Part shown: piece after piece, positions 54,178 to 64,000 of the stretch | How the letters are laid out: each line of letters begins with the position of its first letter | Numbering within the stretch: position 1 is the stretch's first letter | From: Planococcus rifietoensis | Lineage (GTDB): Bacteria; Bacillota; Bacilli; Bacillales_A; Planococcaceae | Assembly (NCBI RefSeq): GCF_001465795.2 | Contig: NZ_CP013659.2 | Coordinates: 3,131,001-3,195,000, forward strand | DNA: 64,000 nt | Direction: 5' to 3' | Translations under genes and position numbers: made by a program | The notes under the pieces: generated by a model | What the model saw: the letters and a program-made list of their open reading frames with translations, nothing else | The model's database searches: none | Told to the model about the DNA's origin: nothing

Positions 54178-54978
54178 TTATTTATGCGGTTCGATGACCA
54201 AATAGCGGTTCGGGTCTTTTCCTTCCGAATACGTGTCGATATCCAGCCGACGCGACAGCGCCTGATGGATCACTTTCCGCTCGTAAGACGGCATCGGTTC
54301 GAACTGGACACGGTTTCCGGTGCGGATCGCTTTGTCCGCCATCCGGTCCGCCAATTGTTCCAAGGTTTCCTGGCGGCGTTCCCGGTAATTTTCGGCATCC
54401 AACTCGACAATCATGAATTGTTCAGCGTGGCGATTCGCCACCAATTGCGCCAATTGCTGAAGCGAATTCAAGGTCTGCCCTCTTTTGCCGATGAGCATCG
54501 CCACTTTTTCGCTTTCCAATTTAAAACGCACCGTTTTGCCTTGTTTTTCATGCGCAACAGTCAAATCGTCGATCTTCATGCCTTTTGCAACATCTCTTAG
54601 ATAGGTTTTCGTTTCTTCGATCGCTTTGTCATTCGATGGTTTCATTGCAGGTTCTGCAGCAGATCCACCGAAATCCGGTTCTTCTCCCTCTTCTACTGGA
54701 GCTGACGGCATCTCTGCCGCAATCTCTTGTTCAGAAGGTTTGGCGTTATCCGCTTCCGGCGTTTTTTCCGTCTGTTGCGGCACCTTTTCAGTTTCTGGCT
54801 GCCCCGATTCCATCACTGTGACTTCAACTTCCGCATCTTTAGCACCGAATCCGAAAAACCCCTTTTTTCCTTCTTCGATAACGCGGACCGTCACTTCATC
54901 GCGTGATTTCTTCAGTTTTTCCAACGCATTTTCAATCGCTTGTTCAACCGTTTTCCCCGTTTGTGTAAGATGCTTCAC
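54178..54978 (-). CDS. jag: RNA-binding protein KhpB/Jag
   Basis: KhpB (Jag) binds RNA with KhpA and affects cell elongation in related bacteria. The 266-residue protein has an N-terminal Jag domain (about 1-52), an acidic Glu/Pro-rich linker (about 55-115), a KH domain with IGKRGQTLNSLQ near 165, and a C-terminal R3H domain (about 210-266, RKVIHQALSRR). It overlaps yidC by 4 bp, showing coupling. Confidence 0.97.
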   Translation of the reverse strand: MKHLTQTGKTVEQAIENALEKLKKSRDEVTVRVIEEGKKGFFGFGAKDAEVEVTVMESGQPETEKVPQQTEKTPEADNAKPSEQEIAAEMPSAPVEEGEEPDFGGSAAEPAMKPSNDKAIEETKTYLRDVAKGMKIDDLTVAHEKQGKTVRFKLESEKVAMLIGKRGQTLNSLQQLAQLVANRHAEQFMIVELDAENYRERRQETLEQLADRMADKAIRTGNRVQFEPMPSYERKVIHQALSRRLDIDTYSEGKDPNRYLVIEPHK

Positions 54979-55754
54979 TTTTTAGCCCCTCCTGTTTTCG
55001 TTTTAACAGGCTGTTGCACTTCTTTCTTTTCCCATGGACGGTAAATGAACATGTTTTGGATTAGCGAGATGATGTTCCCGATTACCCAGTAAAGCGTCAA
55101 TGCGGATGGCAAGATGATCCCGAACCCGGCAATCATGACCGGCATGAAATACATCATCGCTTTCATTTGCGGGTTGTCCATCGCAGGGCCCGTGCGCAGA
55201 ACGATCAATTGCATGACACCGGCTGTAACGGCCAGGATAATGCTTGGTTCTGCCAGCGGGAAGATCAAAAATGTGCCAAGATCGATTTCCGGCGTTGCAT
55301 TCATGCGGCTGATCGCGTGATAGAAACCGATCAGAATCGGCATCTGGATGACGATCGGCAAACAGCCGGCCATCGGGTTGACGCCTTTTTCCTGGAACAT
55401 TGCCATCATTTCCTGCTGGTATTTCTGCTGGGTGACGGCGTCTTTCGATTTATACTTCTCTTTTAACTTAGCCAGCTCAGGCTGGATTTCCTGCATGCGT
55501 TTCGAACTTTTCGTCTGCTTGATCATCAATGGCAATAAAGCCAAACGGATGAGAATCGTTACTGCGATAATCCCGAATCCATAAGTACCTAAGAAATCCT
55601 TAAAGAATACGATGATCGATACTAACGGCCAAACGACAAACTCGTTCCAAAACCCTTCGCTTTGGTCGCTGATCGGCTGGTCAAACTCCATACAGCCCGA
55701 CAATAAGAGGGCAACAGCCACCAAGGCGAAGAGCAATCCTGTTCTCTTCTTCAC
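54975..55754 (-). CDS. yidC: Membrane protein insertase YidC (SpoIIIJ/OxaA)
   Basis: YidC inserts membrane proteins, alone or with SecYEG. The 259-residue lipoprotein has signal peptide and lipobox LLSGC (Cys21), then five membrane helices with the hydrophilic groove Arg in LIRLALLPL (near residue 72) and the coiled cytosolic loop KRMQEIQPELAKLKEKY. It lies between rnpA and jag. Confidence 0.97.
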   Translation of the reverse strand: MKKRTGLLFALVAVALLLSGCMEFDQPISDQSEGFWNEFVVWPLVSIIVFFKDFLGTYGFGIIAVTILIRLALLPLMIKQTKSSKRMQEIQPELAKLKEKYKSKDAVTQQKYQQEMMAMFQEKGVNPMAGCLPIVIQMPILIGFYHAISRMNATPEIDLGTFLIFPLAEPSIILAVTAGVMQLIVLRTGPAMDNPQMKAMMYFMPVMIAGFGIILPSALTLYWVIGNIISLIQNMFIYRPWEKKEVQQPVKTKTGGAKK

Positions 55755-55815
55755 TTTGCTTCCTCCAAACTCTATTCAATTACTTCCTATAGTAACATCC
55801 GGATCGACCCGGCAT

Positions 55816-56157
55816 CTACTTCTTCGGCAAAGCGCGTGCAATCTTCAGCACATGCTCCAGGCTTTTCTTGCTTTCGTGAAAATCTAAATTGGCCGCCTGT
55901 GGTCGGGCGATGATAATGTAATCCGCGTTTGGCAGGAGATCATCCTTCAATTCCAAGAAGGCTTGGCGGATATAGCGCTTGACGCGGTTTCTAGCGACCG
56001 CATTGCCGACTTTCTTGCTGACAGACAGGCCCAGGCGAAACTCGTCCTGCTCGCCTTTCAGCAAATAGACGATGAATTGCCGATTCGCAAATGATTTTCC
56101 TTTTTTGAAAACGCGCTGAAACTCCGTATTCTTCTTGATCCGCTGCTGCTTATTCAT
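55816..56157 (-). CDS. rnpA: Ribonuclease P protein component
   Basis: RnpA is the protein partner of RNase P RNA in 5' tRNA maturation. The start chosen is the ATG at 56157 with AGGTG upstream, giving 113 residues beginning [20 protein letters not shown]. The RNR motif [15 protein letters not shown] lies near residue 55. An upstream in-frame ATG would add unlikely residues. A terminator-like hairpin separates it from rpmH. Confidence 0.97.
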   Translation of the reverse strand: MNKQQRIKKNTEFQRVFKKGKSFANRQFIVYLLKGEQDEFRLGLSVSKKVGNAVARNRVKRYIRQAFLELKDDLLPNADYIIIARPQAANLDFHESKKSLEHVLKIARALPKK

Positions 56158-56224
56158 TCTTTCACCTGCTACTTGCTTATTTTGACGCATTTTCGCTCAA
56201 ATTCGGCGAAAAAGAAAAAAAAGA

Positions 56225-56243
56225 CCACTGATGCGGTCAGTGG
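56225..56243 (-). terminator. Terminator between rpmH and rnpA
   Basis: CCACTGA pairs with TCAGTGG around five bases; on the minus strand eight T residues follow. It lies just after the rpmH stop and before rnpA, so rnpA needs readthrough or its own promoter. Confidence 0.8.
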
Positions 56244-56246
56244 ACT

Positions 56247-56384
56247 TTAAGCTGATAGTACTTTTCTTCCTTTACGGCGACGGGCAGCGATAACGCGACG
56301 TCCGTTCTTTGTGCTCATGCGTGCTCTGAAGCCGTGCACTTTGCTGTGTTTGCGTTTATTTGGTTGGTATGTGCGCAATGTCAT
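56247..56384 (-). CDS. rpmH: 50S ribosomal protein L34
   Basis: This 45-residue protein starts [19 protein letters not shown] and continues with the very basic [17 protein letters not shown], the full L34 signature. GGAGG stands 9 nt before the ATG at 56384. It is the gene nearest the left origin half. Its downstream partner rnpA is on the same strand. Confidence 0.97.
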   Translation of the reverse strand: MTLRTYQPNKRKHSKVHGFRARMSTKNGRRVIAARRRKGRKVLSA

Positions 56385-56516
56385 GACCTTACACCTCCTA
56401 TATAAAAGTTAACTATTTTCTAAAGACAGTCTCGACTATTATAAGGGCGCTAGCTTGTCCGTGTCAATCATTTCTTTTAAATGCAAGAGATCCGCCAGGC
56501 AATCCAAAAAGAAAAG

Positions 56517-56814
56517 TTATACACAATCGGGGAGGATCTACAGTTAACTTCCTGTGACCTCATTTTTTGCGAATTTGATTTATCCACATGCCTTATCGAC
56601 AGGTTTTTCACATAGGAACTGCCTGTGGATATCAAAAATGTGCACAAACACCGCCATGTGGATAAGTGAAAGAAATGCTTGTAATGTCTATCGTTTTTTG
56701 ATAACATTGTTTTGTTTTCACTTGTTAACAATTTCTATCCCGAAATAGTTATCCACATATTGTGGGTAAGGTGTGGATAGTTTTCCCCAAGCCTGTTTAT
56801 AGATCTTATCCACA
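56517..56814. other. oriC: oriC left half (DnaA-box cluster upstream of dnaA)
   Basis: Perfect TTATCCACA boxes lie at 56580, 56657 (minus), 56749 and 56806. Boxes with one mismatch lie at 56517, 56593, 56624 (minus), 56761 (minus) and 56772 (minus). Nine boxes in 298 bp match the incAB-type half of a Bacillus bipartite origin. Confidence 0.93.
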
Positions 56815-56834
56815 GGCTGTGGTTTTGTGTATGG

Positions 56835-56840
56835 TATACT
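56835..56840 (+). promoter_or_regulatory. Extended -10 box of dnaA
   Basis: TATACT is preceded by TGG, an extended -10 motif, while the -35 area is poor. DnaA boxes directly upstream suggest autorepression by DnaA. Confidence 0.55.
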
Positions 56841-56874
56841 GTAAAAAATCTTTACATATAAAGGAGATACGCTA

Positions 56875-58218
56875 TTGGAACACTTAGACGAAATTTGGTC
56901 GAGTGTCTTAGCCCAAGTCGAGAAAAGAATCTCCAAGCCCAGTTTTGAAACTTGGCTCAAATCTACCAAGCTCTTGTCCTATAAAGAAGATACTGTAACC
57001 ATTTCAGCCCCAAATTCATTTGCGCGCGACTGGCTTGAAAACCATTATGTGCACTTGATCACCGGCATTTTGACAGATCTGACAGGGGACGAAGCGCTTA
57101 TTAAATTTGTGGTGCCAAAAGATCAGGATATGGATGATTTCCAGCTTCCCGCTCCCCGTGTCAAACCGGGGCAGGCGGAGCAGCAAGAGTTTTTGCCGGG
57201 CATGCTGAACCCGAAATATACCTTTGACACATTCGTCATCGGTTCCGGCAACCGCTTTGCGCACGCTGCATCGCTGGCTGTCGCCGAAGCACCGGCAAAA
57301 GCTTATAACCCGCTTTTCATCTATGGAGGCGTAGGACTTGGCAAGACCCACCTTATGCACGCAATCGGACATTATGTCATTGAACACAACCCAGACGCCA
57401 AAGTGGTTTATTTGTCGTCGGAAAAATTCACCAACGAGTTCATCAACTCGATCCGTGACAACCAGACCGTCGATTTCCGCAATAAATACCGCAATGTCGA
57501 TATTTTGCTTATTGACGATATTCAATTTTTAGCCGGAAAAGAGCAGACACAGGAAGAATTCTTCCATACATTCAATACGCTGCACGAAGAATCCAAGCAG
57601 ATCATCATCTCGAGCGACCGGCCGCCAAAAGAGATCCCGACACTCGAAGACCGCTTAAGATCGCGCTTTGAATGGGGATTGATCACCGATATCACGCCGC
57701 CGGACTTGGAAACGCGGATTGCCATTTTGCGCAAAAAAGCCAAAGCGGACGGCCTGGACATCCCGAACGATGTTATGACCTATATCGCCAATTCAATCGA
57801 TTCCAACATCCGCGAGCTCGAAGGCGCCTTGATCCGCGTCGTCGCTTATTCCTCCCTGATCAACCGGGACATGAGCGCAGAGCTTGCCGCAGAAGCGTTG
57901 AAAGACATTATGCCGAACTCCAAGCCAAAAGTGATCACCATCTTGGACATCCAAAACGCAGTCGGCGAACAGTTCAACGTCAAATTGGATGATTTCAAAA
58001 CGAAGCGCCGCACGAAGGATATTGCGTATCCACGTCAAATCGCGATGTATTTATCGCGCGAAATGACAGATTTCTCGTTGCCGAAAATCGGCGAGGAATT
58101 CGGCGGCCGCGATCACACGACGGTCATCCATGCACATGAAAAAATCAACACGATGCTGAAAGAGAACCAGCAGCTTCAGCAGGATATTAAAGAAATTCGA
58201 TCTGCACTCGGGAAATAA
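56875..58218 (+). CDS. dnaA: Chromosomal replication initiator DnaA
   Basis: DnaA-ATP binds oriC and opens DNA. The 447-residue protein has domain I (about 1-80), a linker, the AAA+ domain III with Walker [13 protein letters not shown] (151-162) and Walker [10 protein letters not shown], and domain IV with the DnaA-box-reading helix ending [15 protein letters not shown]. The start is a TTG at 56875, with AAAGGAG 8 nt upstream; no ATG in frame fits. Confidence 0.99.
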   Translation: MEHLDEIWSSVLAQVEKRISKPSFETWLKSTKLLSYKEDTVTISAPNSFARDWLENHYVHLITGILTDLTGDEALIKFVVPKDQDMDDFQLPAPRVKPGQAEQQEFLPGMLNPKYTFDTFVIGSGNRFAHAASLAVAEAPAKAYNPLFIYGGVGLGKTHLMHAIGHYVIEHNPDAKVVYLSSEKFTNEFINSIRDNQTVDFRNKYRNVDILLIDDIQFLAGKEQTQEEFFHTFNTLHEESKQIIISSDRPPKEIPTLEDRLRSRFEWGLITDITPPDLETRIAILRKKAKADGLDIPNDVMTYIANSIDSNIRELEGALIRVVAYSSLINRDMSAELAAEALKDIMPNSKPKVITILDIQNAVGEQFNVKLDDFKTKRRTKDIAYPRQIAMYLSREMTDFSLPKIGEEFGGRDHTTVIHAHEKINTMLKENQQLQQDIKEIRSALGK

Positions 58219-58221
58219 GGC

Positions 58222-58388
58222 TGTGGATAACCCCCGATTTTCTTAAGCAGTTTATGCACAGTTTGTCTACATGTGGATAAGCTGCTTTTATTGCTCATAT
58301 CGGGCTTATCCACATATTCACAGCCCCTACTACTATTACTGTCTTTAAGTACTAATAACTAAAATATATATATAAGCGAGGTTCGAGA
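58222..58388. other. oriC: oriC right half with DnaA-trios and unwinding region
   Basis: Perfect DnaA boxes lie at 58222 (minus), 58272 (minus) and 58306. After the last box a GC-rich CAGCCC is followed by CTA CTA CTA TTA CTG (58327-58341), the complement of 3'-GAT-type DnaA-trios. An AT-rich stretch ending near 58375 follows. This is the layout of the B. subtilis unwinding site. Confidence 0.9.
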
Positions 58389-59525
58389 ATGAAATTCGAG
58401 ATAAAACGTGAGCGATTAGTTGAAGGTTTAAACGATGTAATGAAAGCAGTCAGTTCAAAAACAACGATTCCGATTTTGACTGGGATCAAGATGGATGTTT
58501 CTACAGAAGGCATGCGCTTAACAGGAAGTGACTCAGATATCACGATCCAAACTTTCATCCCAGCAGAAGAGGATGGAAAACAATTGATCGATGTCACTGA
58601 AGGCGGAAGCATCGTTCTTCAAGCAAAAGTATTCGGGGAAATCGTCCGCAAATTGCCGACTAATGAAGTCGAAATCGAAATCAACGGCAATTTCCAGACC
58701 CATATCCGTTCAGGAAAATCCGAATTCCACTTGATCGGGCTTGACGCAATGGATTATCCACAATTGCCGGATATCCAAGACGACCGCATTTTCACGATTC
58801 CAGCGGATCTGTTGAAAACCATCAATAGAGAAACGGTATTTGCCGTGTCCAGTTCTGAAACGCGCCCGGTACTTACTGGCGTTCATTGGGAGGTAAAAGA
58901 TGGGGAGCTGGTTTGTGTTGCAACCGACAGTCACCGTTTGGCACGCCGCAAAACGAAACTCGAAACTTTGCCGGAAGGGGAGTACAGCGTCGTCATTCCA
59001 GGGAAAAGCTTGAATGAGTTGAACAAAATCCTCGATGACACGTCCGATCCGGTTGAAATCGTCATGACCAACCAGCAAGTGTTGTTCAAATCGAAGCACA
59101 TCTTGTTCTTCTCCCGTCTATTGGAAGGGAACTACCCGGATACATCCCGCCTCATTCCGTCTGAATACAAAACGACGGTAACGGTAAACGGCCGTTCATT
59201 GCTTCAGGCAATCGACCGTGCATCATTACTTGCGCGCGAAGAACGCAATAACGTCGTGCGCTTCTCCACAAACGAAGGCAGCGAAGTAGAAGTCTCTTCG
59301 AATTCCCCGGAAGTCGGGAAAGTCGAAGAGCAATTGCAGGCACAAAGCGTCGACGGCGAAGAGCTGAAGATTTCCTTCAGTGCGAAGTTCATGATGGATG
59401 CTTTGAAAGCGATCGATGGCCAAGACGTCGTTATCCAGTTCACTGGAGCGATGCGCCCATTCATTTTGAAATCGGCCTTGGATGACTCAATTCTTCAATT
59501 GATTCTTCCTGTCCGGACATATTAA
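58389..59525 (+). CDS. dnaN: DNA polymerase III sliding clamp (beta subunit)
   Basis: DnaN is the ring-shaped clamp that tethers polymerase to DNA. The 378-residue protein has three repeats of the clamp fold and begins MKFEIKRERLVEGLNDVMKA. The C-terminus LILPVRTY is the conserved family end. It follows dnaA across the right half of oriC and is followed by a terminator. Confidence 0.98.
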   Translation: MKFEIKRERLVEGLNDVMKAVSSKTTIPILTGIKMDVSTEGMRLTGSDSDITIQTFIPAEEDGKQLIDVTEGGSIVLQAKVFGEIVRKLPTNEVEIEINGNFQTHIRSGKSEFHLIGLDAMDYPQLPDIQDDRIFTIPADLLKTINRETVFAVSSSETRPVLTGVHWEVKDGELVCVATDSHRLARRKTKLETLPEGEYSVVIPGKSLNELNKILDDTSDPVEIVMTNQQVLFKSKHILFFSRLLEGNYPDTSRLIPSEYKTTVTVNGRSLLQAIDRASLLAREERNNVVRFSTNEGSEVEVSSNSPEVGKVEEQLQAQSVDGEELKISFSAKFMMDALKAIDGQDVVIQFTGAMRPFILKSALDDSILQLILPVRTY

Positions 59526-59543
59526 TTAGAACCAAAACCCTCA

Positions 59544-59570
59544 GGATAGCCCATAAAGGCTATCCTTTTT
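59544..59570 (+). terminator. Terminator after dnaN
   Basis: GGATAGCC pairs with GGCTATCC around six bases, followed by TTTTT on the plus strand. Confidence 0.85.
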
Positions 59571-59632
59571 ACTTATGGGGGCAAATAGGGTAAAATAAAG
59601 GGATAGACTACGAATCGAAGGATGAGTGCATT

Positions 59633-59872
59633 TTGAAGGAAATCGGTATTGAGACAGAATTTATTACACTTGGACAGCTGCTTAAAATGACAGACACAAT
59701 CAGTTCAGGCGGCATGGCCAAATGGTTTTTGAGTGAACACGAAGTATTCGTGAACGGAGAAGCGGAAGACCGCAGAGGGCGCAAATTGCGTCCAGAAGAT
59801 ACTGTGAACATACCGGGGACGGGGGAATTCCGCATCGTTGTCGCCGAAGGCATGAGCTTCGATGCGGATTGA
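59633..59872 (+). CDS. yaaA: S4-domain RNA-binding protein YaaA
   Basis: The 79-residue protein is one S4 domain ([21 protein letters not shown], here residues about 23-43), an RNA-binding fold. In Bacillus it is associated with large-subunit assembly. Start is a TTG at 59633 with AAGGATG upstream. It overlaps recF by 11 bp. Confidence 0.92.
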   Translation: MKEIGIETEFITLGQLLKMTDTISSGGMAKWFLSEHEVFVNGEAEDRRGRKLRPEDTVNIPGTGEFRIVVAEGMSFDAD

Positions 59873-60974
59873 CAACCTCGAGTTAGTCAATTACCGCAAC
59901 TATGAAACGCTCAAGCTCGATTTCTCGCCGGAGATCAACGTCTTTATCGGCGAGAACGCGCAAGGGAAAACCAATATCATGGAATCGCTCTATGTTTTAT
60001 CGATGGCGAAATCCCACCGGACGAGCAATGACAAAGAATTGATACGCTGGGACGCGGAATATGGTAAAATTAAAGCTGATGTGCTCCGGAAATATGGCAA
60101 ACTGCCGCTTGAAATCAGCTTTTCTAAAAAAGGCAAAAAAGCGAAAGTGAACCACCTGGAGCAGAGGCGGCTGAGCGATTATATCGGTCAATTGAACGTC
60201 GTCATGTTCGCTCCTGAAGACTTGCATTTAGTCAAAGGCAGCCCGCAAGTCAGGCGCCGCTTCATCGATATGGAAATCGGCCAGATTTCACCGGTCTATC
60301 TCCACGATCTCGTTAATTATCAGAAGCTGTTGAAACAGCGCAACCATATATTGAAGCAGCATTACGGCAAACAGGCGATCAATGACGTCATGTTCGAGGT
60401 ATACACCGAACAATTCATTGAAGCTGCTGTAAAAATTATACAAAAAAGATTCCAGTTCATGGAATTGCTGCAAAAATGGGCAGAGCCGATTCATCATGGC
60501 ATTTCCCGTGGGCTTGAAAAACTGGAAATCCGCTACCAGCCAATTAGTGGGTTGAAGCCCGAATGGACGCCTGCTGAAATGGCGTCCTTTTTAGAGCAGA
60601 AGCTTCAGGAAGTGAAAAAGCGTGAGCTCGACCGCGGCGTAACGCTGGTCGGACCGCACCGCGATGATCTGCAGTTCATGGTCAACGGCTATGACGTCCA
60701 GACATATGGCTCCCAAGGGCAGCAGCGCACGACAGCCCTGTCTTTGAAGTTGGCGGAAATCGAGCTGATCAAGCAGGAAGTCGGCGAAGCGCCGGTTCTT
60801 TTGCTGGATGACGTGCTTTCCGAACTGGACGATTACCGCCAGTCGCATTTACTCAACACCATCCGCGGATCCGTGCAGACCTTTGTCACCACTACCAGTG
60901 TCGAAGGCATCCAACACGAGACCATTCAAAGCGCCCGCCTTTTCGAAGTATCGAAAGGAACGGTCAAGGAGTGA
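59862..60974 (+). CDS. recF: DNA repair protein RecF
   Basis: RecF is an SMC-like ATPase that helps load RecA at gaps. The 370-residue protein has Walker [15 protein letters not shown] (about 30-43), the signature [17 protein letters not shown] and Walker [13 protein letters not shown]. Length is normal. Coupled to yaaA by overlap. Confidence 0.98.
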   Translation: MRIDNLELVNYRNYETLKLDFSPEINVFIGENAQGKTNIMESLYVLSMAKSHRTSNDKELIRWDAEYGKIKADVLRKYGKLPLEISFSKKGKKAKVNHLEQRRLSDYIGQLNVVMFAPEDLHLVKGSPQVRRRFIDMEIGQISPVYLHDLVNYQKLLKQRNHILKQHYGKQAINDVMFEVYTEQFIEAAVKIIQKRFQFMELLQKWAEPIHHGISRGLEKLEIRYQPISGLKPEWTPAEMASFLEQKLQEVKKRELDRGVTLVGPHRDDLQFMVNGYDVQTYGSQGQQRTTALSLKLAEIELIKQEVGEAPVLLLDDVLSELDDYRQSHLLNTIRGSVQTFVTTTSVEGIQHETIQSARLFEVSKGTVKE

Positions 60975-60980
60975 ACATGC

Positions 60981-61190
60981 ATGTATGTCCAGATCGGAGC
61001 CTCCCAACTGATTGCCGTCACGGAAATCCTTGCGGTCGTCCATCATGAACATTATGTCCACTCCGCTTTTACGCGGCTTTTAGTCCCGCCTGAAGCGGTG
61101 AAATCCTATGTCGTTACCGATGATTTCGTCTATGGGTCACCTTATCGGCCCCAGGCACTGCTGAATAAAATTCAGCAAAACAGGTTATAA
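60981..61190 (+). CDS. remB: Extracellular matrix regulator RemB-like protein (YaaB, DUF370)
   Basis: The 69-residue protein starts MYVQIGASQLIAVTEILAV, like the DUF370 protein between recF and gyrB in Bacillus. There it is named RemB and influences biofilm genes. Here it is shorter than the usual 80 or so residues. GGAG stands 9 nt before the ATG at 60981. The function in this organism is inferred from position. Confidence 0.8.
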   Translation: MYVQIGASQLIAVTEILAVVHHEHYVHSAFTRLLVPPEAVKSYVVTDDFVYGSPYRPQALLNKIQQNRL

Positions 61191-61210
61191 CCGGTCAATG
61201 GAAATAATGA

Positions 61211-63166
<1,956 letters not shown>

Positions 63167-63196
63167 CGCAACAAGAGTTGAGAGGAGGCTGCGGAT

Positions 63197-64000
63197 ATGG
63201 CGGAACGGCCAGGCAGCGGAGTAGAAGAAATAAATATCAGCACGGAGATGCGCACATCATTCCTTGACTATGCAATGAGTGTCATCGTTTCACGTGCGTT
63301 GCCGGATGTCCGGGACGGCTTGAAGCCGGTGCATCGGCGCATTTTATATGCCATGCATGACCTCGGAATCACAGCGGATAAAGGCTATAAAAAGTCAGCA
63401 CGTATTGTCGGTGACGTAATCGGTAAATATCACCCGCACGGCGATAGCGCGGTTTATGAAACGATGGTACGGATGGCTCAGGATTTCAGCTATCGCTATA
63501 TGCTCGTCGACGGCCACGGGAACTTCGGTTCTGTCGATGGTGACGCAGCAGCAGCAATGCGCTACACAGAATCCAAAATGTCGAAAATTTCCATGGAGCT
63601 TTTGCGTGATTTAAATAAAAATACGGTTGATTACAAGGAAAACTATGACGGTCAGGAAAAAGAACCGGTTGTCCTCCCGAGTAGATTCCCGAACTTGCTT
63701 GTCAACGGGACTTCCGGAATCGCAGTCGGGATGGCTACGAATATCCCGCCCCATAATCTCGGAGAAACCATCGATGCAGTTCTCGCATTAGCCGAAAACC
63801 CGGCCATTACGACAGAAGAATTGCTCGACTTCCTTCCAGGCCCTGATTTCCCGACCGGAGGCATCATCCTCGGACGGAGCGGCATCCGCCGTGCTTACGA
63901 AACCGGAAAAGGTTCGGTGTTGATCCGTGCGGTCGTTGAAATCGAAACAAAACCGAACGGCAAGGAAGTAATCCTCATCCATGAACTTCCTTATCAAGTC
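63197..64000 (+). CDS. gyrA: DNA gyrase subunit A (5' part, runs off the window)
   Basis: The first 268 residues of GyrA are present. The winged-helix domain contains the catalytic Tyr123 in AMRYTESKM. The quinolone-determining region [10 protein letters not shown] has Ser84 and Glu88, the wild-type residues. GGAGG precedes the ATG at 63197 by 10 nt. The frame is open to the end of the window; the rest lies outside. Confidence 0.98.
   Translation, partial: MAERPGSGVEEINISTEMRTSFLDYAMSVIVSRALPDVRDGLKPVHRRILYAMHDLGITADKGYKKSARIVGDVIGKYHPHGDSAVYETMVRMAQDFSYRYMLVDGHGNFGSVDGDAAAAMRYTESKMSKISMELLRDLNKNTVDYKENYDGQEKEPVVLPSRFPNLLVNGTSGIAVGMATNIPPHNLGETIDAVLALAENPAITTEELLDFLPGPDFPTGGIILGRSGIRRAYETGKGSVLIRAVVEIETKPNGKEVILIHELPYQV

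Overview
The window is a stretch of a low-to-mid GC Bacillota (Firmicutes) chromosome around the replication origin. Core gene order matches the Bacillus subtilis origin region: purA, dnaC, rplI, gdpP, then rpsR-ssb-rpsF, ychF, spo0J-soj, noc, rsmG-mnmG-mnmE, jag-yidC, rnpA, rpmH, dnaA, dnaN, yaaA, recF, remB, gyrB, gyrA. Protein character and intergenic style (many GC-rich imperfect palindromes, no sporulation gene yyaC beside spo0J) suggest a Planococcaceae member such as Planococcus or Planomicrobium. That genus-level call is inference from memory, not a search.

Layout. Bases 1-2600 hold the peroxide-defence pair ahpC-ahpF behind a PerR-type operator. Bases 2600-24000 are mostly accessory metabolism on the minus strand: a deaminase, a beta-glucoside uptake operon (solute-binding protein, two permeases, LacI regulator, GH1 glucosidase), a DUF4317 protein, an AEC carrier, a 2-hydroxycarboxylate transporter with its two-component system, a nucleoside hydrolase and small enzymes. 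Bases 19900-24000 hold DUF1846, rlmH, a CxxH/CxxC protein and an HtrA protease. Bases 24390-29850 are the wal operon (walR, walK, walH, walI, walJ). Bases 30900-38700 hold an M23 peptidase, purA, dnaC, rplI, gdpP and yybS. Bases 40900-56400 carry translation, single-strand-binding, chromosome-segregation and tRNA-modification genes. Bases 56400-64000 are a bipartite oriC and the rightward dnaA-gyrA replication cluster. Genes left of dnaA run almost entirely leftward and those right of it rightward, so transcription follows fork movement.

The most unusual content is non-coding. A tandem array of six units of about 246 bp (38923-40483) sits between yybS and rpsR, with a smaller related cluster upstream of walR (29985-30480). 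Each intact unit has a hairpin whose two arms change together between two subtypes. Both clusters are followed by the same type of roughly 150 bp GC-rich structured element. A second element, with a variable stem followed by a constant CATCTGC-N3-GCAGATG hairpin, occurs at three sites, once inside the array and once inside another repeat. A cluster of DnaA boxes lies at 22051-22441, about 34 kb left of oriC. Three parS sites are visible.

Two conserved genes appear frame-disrupted at short A runs: walH (extra base near 27073) and the DUF1846 gene (missing base near 21390). These may be sequencing errors, true mutations or slippage sites. All statements rest on reading the sequence; no database search was run.
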